This document shows positions 35,258 to 43,661 of a stretch of 58,180 nt of DNA, in pieces. The DNA is from Nostoc sp. LPT. GTDB lineage: Bacteria; Cyanobacteriota; Cyanobacteriia; Cyanobacteriales; Nostocaceae. The stretch covers positions 1 through 58,180 of the forward strand of contig NZ_JABXKF010000178.1 of NCBI RefSeq assembly GCF_017115165.1. The letters run 5' to 3'. The notes under the pieces are model-generated. The model was not told the origin of the DNA, ran no database searches, and saw only the letters and a program-made list of their open reading frames with translations. The position numbers and the translations under genes were made by a program. Positions within the stretch are counted from its first letter, which is position 1. Every line of letters begins with the position of its first letter.

Positions 35258-37855
35258 TTAAAACTCCCAACTGATAGAGCCAGTTATTGTCAAGGGCGCA
35301 CCTCTTTGAATATAAATTCTTCCACCGTCAGAGCCGCTGAAATAGTCTGTATCAAATAGATTGCGGATATTAATCGCTGCTTTCAAACCATCTCTTTTGT
35401 AGTAAAGTGCCGCATCGGTACGCAAGTAGTCCTCTAGGGTAAAGGTATTATCCAAATCTCCTGCTACCGTGCCCACATAAAACAGCCCTAAACCAAATCC
35501 CAAACCCTTTAGATTGCCCTGCTGGATCTCATAAGTCGTCCAGAGGCTAGCTTGATTCTCTGGTACACCAATCAATTTGTTACCTACGGCAAAAGCTCTA
35601 TCCTTGGTGACTTCTGCATCGGTGTAGGCATAGGACGCAACCACCTTCAGCCCTTGCAAAATCTCACCTGCAATATCTAACTCAATCCCGCGACTTTGTT
35701 GCTCCCCCACCTGAATGGAAAATCCACCAGGGTCATTGGGATCGCGCGTTATGATATTCGACTTGGTAATTTGATAGGTTACCAACGTTGTCGAAAGCTT
35801 TCTGTCTAGAAAGTCAGCCTTAATGCCCGCCTCATACTGAGCTCCCTTAGTCGGCTCAAAAAATCTACCGTCAGGGTTACGGCTAAATGCATTGGAAGGG
35901 TTGAACGATTGGCTATAGCTGGTATAGAGAGAAATCGATTGGCTGGGCTGATACACCAATCCGATCCGGGGGCTGAACGCACTATCATTTAGTATTGGAG
36001 TTTCAGTAAAAAGGTACTCTTGTGAAACCCAATCAAAACGCCCACCAATTAAAAGTTTCAGGTTATTTAGAAGAGCAATCTGATCCTGAAGATAAATCCC
36101 GTAACTTTGAGTATTCTGGTACGGAGGAACAGCAAATTCAGCAAATTCGGGTTTTGGAATATTGTAGTTTGGATTGAAGATATCAAGATTGGGAAGATTG
36201 GACTCAACAAAGCCAAAAGTATCCTCACGGCGACTGATATCAAAGCCGACTAAAACTTGGTGTGAAATCGAGCCTGTATTAAACTTCCCAAGCAAGTCTA
36301 TGGTTCCAGAATAGACATCTCCACTAAATTCACGTTTGCCCGCTACAAGTTCCAGGGAGCGATCGTCCACTAGATTTGATGGAGAAACATTTTGTTCTTT
36401 GGTTCTACTAAGAGACACAGAAAGATTGTTCCGAATCTGCCAGTTATCGCTAAATTTGTGATTCAGCGTGTAGCCAAATTTTTGAGTAGTGGTATGCCTA
36501 TATACTTCATCAGGATAGCCCAAATAGCGACTGCGAGGTAGCTTCCTGCCGTCGCTCAAGAGTACATCGAGACTATCGTAAGGATCTGCTGAATAGTCAA
36601 GGTATTCATAATATAGATTTAGGTTTGTCCGATTCCCTAACTTCAACGTGATTGAGGGTGCGATTTCTATCAGGTTTTCGCTAACAAAATCTCGAATACT
36701 GTTTGAATCTTGATAGCTCGCAATGAAGCGATAGAGAACATTTTTGTTGGCATCCAGGGGTCCTGATAAATCGATAATCGGCCGATAAAAGCCATAATTT
36801 CCCGCCTCAAATGCAAGCCTGTAATAGGGATCGCTGAGGGGTTGTTTGGTGACAATGTTGACAATTCCGCCTGGTTCAAAGGCTCCGAACAAAACCGAGG
36901 CAGGTCCTTTGAGAATTTCTACCTGCTCAATTGTCTCAACGCCTGTGAGTCCATATAAATTAACATCTCGAAAGCCATTTCGGAAAGTTCCTGCCTGTCC
37001 AAAGCCGCCAACTCCTCTGATGATCAGATTTGTTGTATTTGGACCATAAAACTTTATGTTATTGACAACGCCGCTGACCGTTTCCACTGCCTCACTCACA
37101 GTTCTCACGTTGCGATTTTCCAGCACCTGTCGGGGTACGACCTGAATCGATTGGGGAATATCCCGTAAGGGTGTATCCGTTCTTGTTGCAGTTGAAGCAT
37201 TAGGAACGCGATAGCTATCTTGCTCTCCCGTCACGACCAACTCAATTGGTTCATCAGCTTCAGCTGATGGTTCCGCTTGTGGTGTTTCTGGCTGCGGCGG
37301 TGGAGAAGTCGCCGTTGTAGCAGAAGTTATACCAAAAACCAGACCTGTATTATCATCAAATAACTCAACCGTGGGCAAAGCCTTTTCACCAACCACTGTT
37401 ACTCGCACAGTATTTGCATCAATATTCGTTGCTGTAATTTCAGTAATTTCAGCAAGTGGTTTCTCGGAACGAAATGTAAAAGCATCGCCCGACGGTAAAC
37501 GCAACTGCCCACCAGTTATATCAACGATAAAATTATTACCAGCACTGCGATTTGTGACTTGCAGTTGAGTCCCTTGAAGCGTCTCTAAAATCACCTCCAC
37601 ACCTTTGTCGGTGGGATTAGCTCTAACTCCCGTTATTGGAATTGTCGGCACGGGTGTGGTTTGCGGTGTATTAGACTGCACTAGTAATTTTTGAGCGCTG
37701 GTGATGGGAATTTCTAACTCGCTTAGTTGCCGGATTTTTTGATTTTGCCAATCCTTATCGATACGCAAGTAATCAGGCACTGTAAACGAGTTATCTGAAT
37801 CTCCCTGCCGCTCACCCACATAAAACAGCCCCAGACCAAATCCCAAACCCTTCAA
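35258..37855 (-). CDS. TonB-dependent siderophore receptor with a chimeric N-terminus, probably defective
   Basis: The body is a complete cyanobacterial siderophore receptor: AMIN domain (about 75-175), TonB box EPIELVVTG (about 203-210), plug (about 225-335) and a 22-strand barrel to the terminal ISWEF. The first 31 residues, however, are not a signal peptide but the barrel segment GLGFGLGLFYVGERQGDSDN of another receptor; the same segment occurs near the C-terminus here (GLGFGLGLFYVGTVAGDLDN). The frame is open further upstream to a TAG at 37883. Without a signal peptide the protein could not reach the outer membrane, so this is probably a pseudogene in spite of its long frame. No good start codon or ribosome binding site was found. 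Confidence 0.85.
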   Translation of the reverse strand: MKGLGFGLGLFYVGERQGDSDNSFTVPDYLRIDKDWQNQKIRQLSELEIPITSAQKLLVQSNTPQTTPVPTIPITGVRANPTDKGVEVILETLQGTQLQVTNRSAGNNFIVDITGGQLRLPSGDAFTFRSEKPLAEITEITATNIDANTVRVTVVGEKALPTVELFDDNTGLVFGITSATTATSPPPQPETPQAEPSAEADEPIELVVTGEQDSYRVPNASTATRTDTPLRDIPQSIQVVPRQVLENRNVRTVSEAVETVSGVVNNIKFYGPNTTNLIIRGVGGFGQAGTFRNGFRDVNLYGLTGVETIEQVEILKGPASVLFGAFEPGGIVNIVTKQPLSDPYYRLAFEAGNYGFYRPIIDLSGPLDANKNVLYRFIASYQDSNSIRDFVSENLIEIAPSITLKLGNRTNLNLYYEYLDYSADPYDSLDVLLSDGRKLPRSRYLGYPDEVYRHTTTQKFGYTLNHKFSDNWQIRNNLSVSLSRTKEQNVSPSNLVDDRSLELVAGKREFSGDVYSGTIDLLGKFNTGSISHQVLVGFDISRREDTFGFVESNLPNLDIFNPNYNIPKPEFAEFAVPPYQNTQSYGIYLQDQIALLNNLKLLIGGRFDWVSQEYLFTETPILNDSAFSPRIGLVYQPSQSISLYTSYSQSFNPSNAFSRNPDGRFFEPTKGAQYEAGIKADFLDRKLSTTLVTYQITKSNIITRDPNDPGGFSIQVGEQQSRGIELDIAGEILQGLKVVASYAYTDAEVTKDRAFAVGNKLIGVPENQASLWTTYEIQQGNLKGLGFGLGLFYVGTVAGDLDNTFTLEDYLRTDAALYYKRDGLKAAINIRNLFDTDYFSGSDGGRIYIQRGAPLTITGSISWEF

Positions 37856-38026
37856 ATCACCCTTTTGGAACGAGTAGGTTGTCTAGAGGCTGGCTTGATT
37901 CTCTGGTACATTGAACACTCGATTGCCTATGGGAATAATGTTATCTTTGGTGACTTCTGCATCGATGTAAGCATAGGATGCGATCACTTTCCAACCGGGT
38001 AATAACTCAATCCCTTGACTTCGTTG
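37763..38026 (-). pseudogene. Barrel fragment of a second TonB receptor, with nonsense mutation
   Basis: About 87 codons from QRSQGIELLPGWKVIASYAY to DNSFTVPDYLR match the late barrel of the adjacent receptor (QQSRGIELDIAGEI..LKVVASYAYTDAEVTKD). The codon for Trp in ASLWTTY has become TAG at 37883-37885. The fragment is fused in frame to an AraC remnant upstream and to the AMIN domain of the next receptor downstream. Confidence 0.8.
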
Positions 38027-38950
38027 CGCTTCTGTAAATTGCCCCAAATGGGAATAGCCCACAGCATGGGCAACTTCTGACACTTGCATATCTCTGTACC
38101 GCAGCAACATCTGTGCCTGCTCCATACGATAGTGATGCAAATAACCAAAAACTGTGGTGCCAAAGAGTTCTCGAAAACCCCGTTGAATGCCAGTTGTGCC
38201 AGTTCCATCATTGCAGGCGGATTGTTTAATCGCTGGTGTAAAATGTCTCTAGCATGGTAGATTCGAGCGATCATGTCTGGTTTCAGTGGTACTAAAGATG
38301 AAATTTGTGCCTCATCTGCCGAAATTAAGTCGAATTGCATTGCTAGCAGTTCAAACACTTTTGCTTGCAGATACTAAGCATTTCATTACACCGTGGTAGG
38401 GACAATTCAATATTTGCTGCACGGTGACTTGCATTGCTAAAATCACATCTGGATAAAATGATGTCTTCCATTTGTTTTGTTTAATCAAGAGCTTTAAGTT
38501 GGGAGCAATTTGCTCTGTGTCTCTGGGCAAAAACGCTGCCAACACTTTAGGTTCAATCTCGACGTTAATGAAAGTCATACGCTCTGATTTTTTACGCTTT
38601 GATGTAAAAGCAGGTGAGAGCCCATTACCAGATAAATAAAAGCGTTTCCCACCAAGATTCGGATGCACCTCATCACCATAGATAAATCCAGATGAAAAAA
38701 TTATAAATTGCACTAGATGATGATTGCAGACAGGTATCTTGAAAACTATATCGTCGTGAAATTCATAGTCACAAATTTCCAGTTCTACACCCGGAGATAA
38801 CTTCATACTCCGACAATACCCTAGTCCCAGACATTTAGGCAGTTCGTCGAGTCTTTCAAATTCCTCAAGCAAGATGTTGTGGCTTTGAGGATTTTGATTC
38901 TGTTGACACCACAGATCCTCCCAATCGTCTAAAGAAAGGATGATTGTCAT
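38027..38950 (-). pseudogene. Broken AraC-family regulator
   Basis: The N-terminal part (from MTIILSLDDWEDLW at 38950) ends in frame at 38351 because of one extra base near 38370; shifting frame restores YLQAKVFELLAMQFDLIS. A second lesion near 38200 breaks MMELAQL from RGFRELFGTTVFGYLHHYRMEQAQ. The HTH end GYSHLGQFT then runs straight into receptor sequence. AraC regulators of this type (PchR-like) normally sit upstream of TonB receptor genes and activate them under iron shortage; this one cannot be functional. Confidence 0.85.
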
Positions 38951-39096
38951 CTGAAAGCTTAGTGCTAAAAATTTTAATAATTCTACCAGAATTACTGTCT
39001 ATTATTTTCGTCAACTAGTCGTAGCGATCGCGTTTACTAGTCATTTTTATTTACAACGGAGAAATGACTAATGACAGTTTTAATGAGGGCATTTGA

Positions 39097-39535
39097 CTAC
39101 TGGCTTAACTGTCTTTCTAAGCGCCGAGAAGCCAACGACATTGAGCAACAAAATACCCAGTAAATTAATCCAATAATAAACTTCTGCATAGCGACCGAGA
39201 AACTGTGGTTGTGCCAATATGGAACGGGCAATACCTGTGAGTTCCACCAATCCCACCAAAGATTAGAGTGAAGTGTCTTTAAATAAGCCGATAAACTGAC
39301 CAACGATCGCAGGAATAACGTTACGTAAGGCTTGAGGTAGCGTTTGCGGAAATCTACCAACTAGAAATAAACGTAAATTAACCTGAATTACCGCCCATTG
39401 TGCTTGAGTAGTTGCCCAAATTATAATTCCTCGCACTACCCAAAACAACAACACCAAACAGACAACAGTTAACAAGCTGTTGTAGCAACTACTGAACAGG
39501 TTTTTACGCAGCCAAGTTAATTGAGGATTTGTCAT
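39097..39535 (-). pseudogene. Decayed amino-acid ABC transporter permease (AapM/NatH type)
   Basis: The start MTNPQLTWLRKNLFSS and first membrane span are intact, but after VGRFPQT the frame jumps to LPQALRNVIPAIVGQFIGLF, so several hundred internal bases are deleted. Then a Leu codon TTA has become TAA at 39263-39265, and a frameshift follows EVYY before LIYWVFCCSMSLASRRLERQL. Three independent lesions, so not functional. Confidence 0.88.
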
Positions 39536-39613
39536 TGGTCATTGGTCATTAGTCACTTGTACTGAGCGAAGCCGAAGTATTGGTCATTAGTCTTTGGTCA
39601 AAACTCATATTTC

Positions 39614-39865
39614 AAGCTTAAAGGTGCAACTTTCGAGTTCAAAGGCTCAACTTCCGAGTTCAGAAGCTCAACTTCCGAGTTCAAAGGCTCAACTTCCGAG
39701 TTCAAAGGCTCAACTTCCGAGTTCAGAAGCTCAACTTCCCAGTTCAGAGGCTCAACTTCCCAGTTCAGAGGCTCAACTTCCCAGTTCAGAAGCTCAACTT
39801 CCGAGTTCAAAGGCTCAATTTCCGAGTTCAAAGGCTCAACTTCCCAGTTCAAAGGCTCAAATGTC
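39614..39865. repeat. 21-bp minisatellite, second locus
   Basis: Eleven units of consensus GAGTTCAAAGGCTCAACTTCC from 39635, preceded by one degenerate unit. Unit length and most bases equal those of the array at 19877-20143. Both strands are open over long stretches because 21 is a multiple of three; I do not consider them genes. It lies between the two permease remnants. Confidence 0.9.
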
Positions 39866-39908
39866 AGCTTCAACAGTTTCCTCGTCTCCCTCATCTCCCC
39901 CATTCCCC

Positions 39909-40452
39909 TCATCTCTCTTTAATTTGCACAGTGCGATTAAATAAATTCATAACTATAGAGATGGTCAAACTCAGGGTGAGATAGGTGAGCATAATCAGTA
40001 ATATCACTTCTACGGCTCTCCCTGTTTAGTTAAAGGTAGTGGAGGCGACAAAATAAATATCGGGGTAACCGATCGCGATCGCTAAACTGGTATTTTTCGT
40101 CAAATTAAGATATTGACTCGTCAATGGTGGAATAATTACCCGTAAGGCTTGGGGAAAAATCACCAGCCGCATTGTTAACCCTGGTTTTAATCCTAGCGAT
40201 CGCGCGACAGACATCTACATCAATGCCGCTGTATTTACCATCAGTTCCCACAAAGCTAAACCCTGGCACTTCACCGCTGACACCGCAAATTAACTGACCA
40301 CGGCTTTTAATACTATCCCAGCGATTTCGAGTTGCTGGTGCTGCTGGAGTACTGGGTGTATTTGATGTTTATGCTGACTCTCCACCACAAGCAGCGATCA
40401 AAAAGACTAGGGGTGCGATCGCTAGAATTAATACTGATTTACGCATCAACAT
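39909..40452 (-). pseudogene. Fusion of amino-acid-binding lipoprotein and permease remnants at a HIP1 site
   Basis: From 40452 or 40446 the frame gives a lipoprotein signal (LVFLIAACGGESA, lipobox Cys), a TAA stop, then RNRWDSIKSRGQLICGVSGE and GIDVDVCRAIA of an AapJ/NatF-type binding protein. At the octamer GCGATCGC (40196-40203) it switches to ARSLGLKPGLTMRLVIFPQA of an AapQ/NatG-type permease, which has a further nonsense change (CAA to TAA) after STTFN and ends as VQIKER near 39909. The deletion endpoints thus coincide with HIP1. Confidence 0.88.
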
Positions 40453-41107
40453 TGATACTCGACAATCAAAAATGTATTGCTCACTACAATCATTCTGTGA
40501 AAACAATTTGTTGCTTGTAATATAAAACTGTATCCGCATATGTGCTATATTTATTCACTTTTAAAAGCAGTATTTGAAGTTTTTACTTACATTTTTAAAA
40601 GCCTCAGATGCTATGTATAAATTATTTACACTTTGCTTAAAGTTTCAAATTTAATTAAAAATCTTCCCACCATGCTTGAGCTAGCAAGATATTCATTCAA
40701 CCTAGAAAAGAATATTAAAATTTAAGCGAGTTAGTGCTATATCCTTCACTGGCTAAGATTTGAAAAATAGTAATTATCGTTTCTTTAATAATCAGCAAGA
40801 GTCATTCAAAAAATATCATTCATAGTGCCGAACGAGCGTCTATTTTTCTTATCTTCAATGCCCCATGACGGCAGTTGCTCCACTTGGGGAAACCCCAGAC
40901 GCTCGATGACTCGCTACCGCTTCGCTATCGCCCTTGGCGTCTCCCCGCAGGAGTTGACCGCACTGTCTTCCCCATGCCCCATGACCATACCCAATACCCT
41001 AATTGCATACTTCTATGGGATTAGAAGTATCCACACCAACCCAAACAACTACCCCTAGCAGGTTAAACTAGGTCTGGTAACAACTGCTCCACGTTCTTGA
41101 GGCTTTT
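40453..41107. other. Intergenic region upstream of the decayed operon
   Basis: 655 bp, very AT-rich from 40453 to 40820, then a dispersed repeat at 40870-40975 with ATGCCCCATG heptads around it. No gene seen; an open frame at 40825-41058 is repeat sequence. Confidence 0.5.
40870..40975. repeat. dispersed palindromic repeat, copy 3
   Basis: Starts GGCAGTTGCTCCACTTGGGG, contains GGGGAAACCCC, and ends GACCGCACTGTC; long version of the elements at 1789 and 3234. Confidence 0.5.
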
Positions 41108-41665
41108 ATGGGAGCTAACCTCAAACAGATTGCCAACTATTTAGACAACCTTGGTTGGGACTACCGTTTTGATGATCAAGAAGACCGAATTATAACAGGT
41201 GTGGAAGCTGATAACTTAGAAGATTTCCTAATAGTTGTCCAACTGGATGAAGAAGGAAAATTTTTTCGGGTATTTGCCCCTCAAGTTCTGGCAGGAATCC
41301 AAGACCATCCTCACAAGGCAGCTATCCTCCAGACAATGCTTGCCATTTCTTGGGAAACCAAAATGTTGCAATGGGAGTACGACCCATCCGATGGTGAAAT
41401 TCGTGCCATTATTGAGTTTCCTTTAGAAGACTCGATTCTCACAGAAAGACAATTTCACCGTTGTCTGAGTGGATTAGTTCAGATTGTGGATGGCATAGCA
41501 ATACCTCGCCTGCAAGAAGTGATGGCAACAGGTCTCGATCCGGGGAATATAGAACTTGGGGAAAGACTATTACTCAGTATCCAAGAAGAAGCCCCAGGAT
41601 TGTTAGATTTACTAGAAAAAGCAATGGAAGCGCGAAAAAAGCGAGGAAGTTTTCCTAGTGAGTGA
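41108..41665 (+). CDS. YbjN domain-containing protein
   Basis: 185 residues with the YbjN / type III secretion chaperone-like fold: DYRFDDQEDRIITGVEADNL, FFRVFAPQVLAGI and WEYDPSDGEIRAIIEFPLED are the alternating strands. Acidic, soluble, no signal peptide. Conserved in cyanobacteria, with no known function. A DUF3318 gene follows 78 bp later on the same strand. Confidence 0.8.
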   Translation: MGANLKQIANYLDNLGWDYRFDDQEDRIITGVEADNLEDFLIVVQLDEEGKFFRVFAPQVLAGIQDHPHKAAILQTMLAISWETKMLQWEYDPSDGEIRAIIEFPLEDSILTERQFHRCLSGLVQIVDGIAIPRLQEVMATGLDPGNIELGERLLLSIQEEAPGLLDLLEKAMEARKKRGSFPSE

Positions 41666-41743
41666 GACGGATCGTTACTTAAATAGCTATACTCCAAAGT
41701 GATACCCTCACTATATACATGAAATTTTCTGGGGCTGGATATT

Positions 41744-42388
41744 ATGACATCCTATGCAACCTCCTCTGCCAAAGCGGAAATGAGCGAACTCCGGCGGTTG
41801 AAAGCCTTACTACCACCAGAACTGCAAAGCTGGGTCACGATTGAAGGCACAACTGAGGTCAATCCACCCCTGGTTCGCTGCGAAGAAATTGGTAAAGACC
41901 AGGTAGAAATTCAAATTGATTTGGTGAAATGGGATGCCCTCGCAATGGATCAGCGTAATCTGCTGTTCTGGCATGAGGTTGCTCGCGTTCAAAATGACAC
42001 AATTCCTAAAGATGGTTGGGAAATGGCAGCACTAGCCATCGGTTTAGGTGGTGCTGTAGGGGAATTGTGGGTACAAGATGGATTGCTGCTGGTGTTAGCT
42101 TTGTCGCTTTGTGGCGTGTCAGGCTGGCGACTGTACCAAAAGAATAATGGGGAAAAGCAACTAAGAGAATTGCTCAATGCTGATGAGAAAGCGATCGCTT
42201 TAGCAACTCGTTTTGGTTATAGCCTCCCTAATGCCTACAAGAGTCTCGGTAGCGCCTTGAAAACCCTGATTGATAATACTGCAAGTAAACGCCAACGGTC
42301 GAGATACGAAGCAAGACTCTCTGCCCTCAAACGCAGTGCTAATAAAGCAAAAGCTAAATCCAAAACTCCAGATGAGGGCGCACTGTAG
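41744..42388 (+). CDS. DUF3318 family protein, second copy
   Basis: 214 residues. Same layout as the gene at 15100: an N-terminal AEMSELRRLKALLPPELQSW, a conserved WDALAMDQRNLLFWHEVARVQ, two hydrophobic stretches (about 90-130), and a C-terminal NADEKAIALATRFGYS. The HE pair in FWHEVARVQ resembles a degenerate zinc-protease helix, a guess only. Lys-rich tail. Probably co-transcribed with the YbjN gene. Confidence 0.8.
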   Translation: MTSYATSSAKAEMSELRRLKALLPPELQSWVTIEGTTEVNPPLVRCEEIGKDQVEIQIDLVKWDALAMDQRNLLFWHEVARVQNDTIPKDGWEMAALAIGLGGAVGELWVQDGLLLVLALSLCGVSGWRLYQKNNGEKQLRELLNADEKAIALATRFGYSLPNAYKSLGSALKTLIDNTASKRQRSRYEARLSALKRSANKAKAKSKTPDEGAL

Positions 42389-42459
42389 AAACTAGAAAGT
42401 AAGTTGGGTGGGTAATACCTACCCCCAAAAACTTAAATCAACGTCAGTTTGACGAACCT

Positions 42460-42505
42460 CTCCCTGCCTTGAACTTTAGTTCAAGTTTCTCACCGAGTCA
42501 GGGAG
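42460..42505 (+). terminator. Nested hairpin after the DUF3318 gene
   Basis: Outer arms CTCCCTG (42460-42466) and CAGGGAG (42499-42505) enclose an inner perfect hairpin CTTGAAC-TTTA-GTTCAAG (42468-42485). ATTTTA follows after GCAAG. Probably the transcript end, though the shape is more elaborate than a simple terminator. Confidence 0.5.
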
Positions 42506-42665
42506 GCAAGATTTTACCTAATAAAACCTCTTAGTGGTCTTTTGATTTGGCTGATTAGACTGCCTAGTAAGGGGGCTGCTGCCTCCCTAATTAGCGACAA
42601 CAGCCCAATTACGATTTCATAAAATCTTACTTTTTTCTTGACTGCATCTTTATCAAACTGAAATT

Positions 42666-43463
42666 TTACAACTGGTTCAGCATTTTATGCGTTTGGGGGA
42701 TCACGCGCACGTGCTTGACAAACCCCTTCATCAAAGCTTGCCACGTCAAAACTCGATCGCTGGAAGGCGCAAGTACAGGTACTGGAGAAAATTGTTCTGA
42801 TACAGCCAAAGGCGTGACAGGTTGTAAAAATACTGGGATATTTGGACTAACCTCTGCCACCAACGAAGCTGAACGTTCCAACTCGGCGGGATCTGTGTTT
42901 TGAGACACAATTATCTTGACAAAAACATTTAAATATGAGTCATAACATAACTGGAGAAATTTACTATGTTCTTGCCAATGACTTTCGCCGCTAACACTGG
43001 GCAATTTTAAATCCATACCTACAGAGTCTAAGTATGGGATAATCATTGCTAGTTGTTCTGGGCGATGTCCGCCGGTTTCTAAGTATATAGGTAGACCAGT
43101 TATGGCTCGCACTTGGGGTAGAAACTGCGTTAGAAATGAGACATGAAGAAGTGGTTCGCCGCCAGTTAAGCTAATGCTATCGTGTAGACAAGGTAGATTT
43201 TGCTGTTCCACCCATTCGATTAATATGGGTAATGGGACAGGGTTAGAGTGAATTTCAAAGTCGCGCAATCCAGGCGATCGCTCTATCCGACAAGTAGTAG
43301 GTGCATTCCAAGTGTGGGCACTATCACAAAAGTGACAGCGCAAATCACACAAAGCAAAACGAATAAATATCTGACGTGTCCCTACATTCAGTCCTTCCCC
43401 TTGAATGGCAGAAAAGACCTCAATCAGGCGTGCGGTAGGTGTAACCGTATTTTTAGCAATCAT
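42666..43463 (-). CDS. queE: 7-carboxy-7-deazaguanine synthase (radical SAM)
   Basis: 265 residues. The radical-SAM cluster motif is C39-x3-C43-x2-C46 in ALCDLRCHFCDSAHTW, the usual QueE spacing variant, with EVFSAIQGEG before it and SLTGGEPLLH after. It makes CDG in queuosine synthesis from CPH4. Queuosine modifies tRNA anticodons with GUN. Divergent from the STAS-sugar transferase with about 200 bp between. Confidence 0.93.
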   Translation of the reverse strand: MIAKNTVTPTARLIEVFSAIQGEGLNVGTRQIFIRFALCDLRCHFCDSAHTWNAPTTCRIERSPGLRDFEIHSNPVPLPILIEWVEQQNLPCLHDSISLTGGEPLLHVSFLTQFLPQVRAITGLPIYLETGGHRPEQLAMIIPYLDSVGMDLKLPSVSGESHWQEHSKFLQLCYDSYLNVFVKIIVSQNTDPAELERSASLVAEVSPNIPVFLQPVTPLAVSEQFSPVPVLAPSSDRVLTWQALMKGFVKHVRVIPQTHKMLNQL

Positions 43464-43661
43464 TTGATGAGAGCAACGCGATCGCGCTGCGTCGGCACAA
43501 CAGCAAGGATGTTTTTTGGCTTCTTGTTCTATTGTGAATCGTCGCTAGCGATCTCCAATCTCAGCCCCGGTAAATAGCAGTTAGTCCTGATTACCACTAA
43601 TTCCGATATTAGGTTAAGTAATTTTGTAGGACAAAGTAATGTTTGGCAGATTACATTATAC

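Noticed and set aside
37984..38358. Independent 124-residue gene
   Set aside because: It is the middle part of the frameshifted AraC regulator followed by out-of-frame sequence.
39594..39944. Frames on both strands over the second minisatellite
   Set aside because: Same reason: both strands are open because of the 21-bp period, which is not coding evidence.
34867..40452. Genomic island or prophage
   Set aside because: No integrase, tRNA attachment site or phage gene; the region is explained by decay of two ordinary uptake loci.
40825..41058. 77-codon frame before the YbjN gene
   Set aside because: Made of dispersed repeat and CCCCATG heptads.
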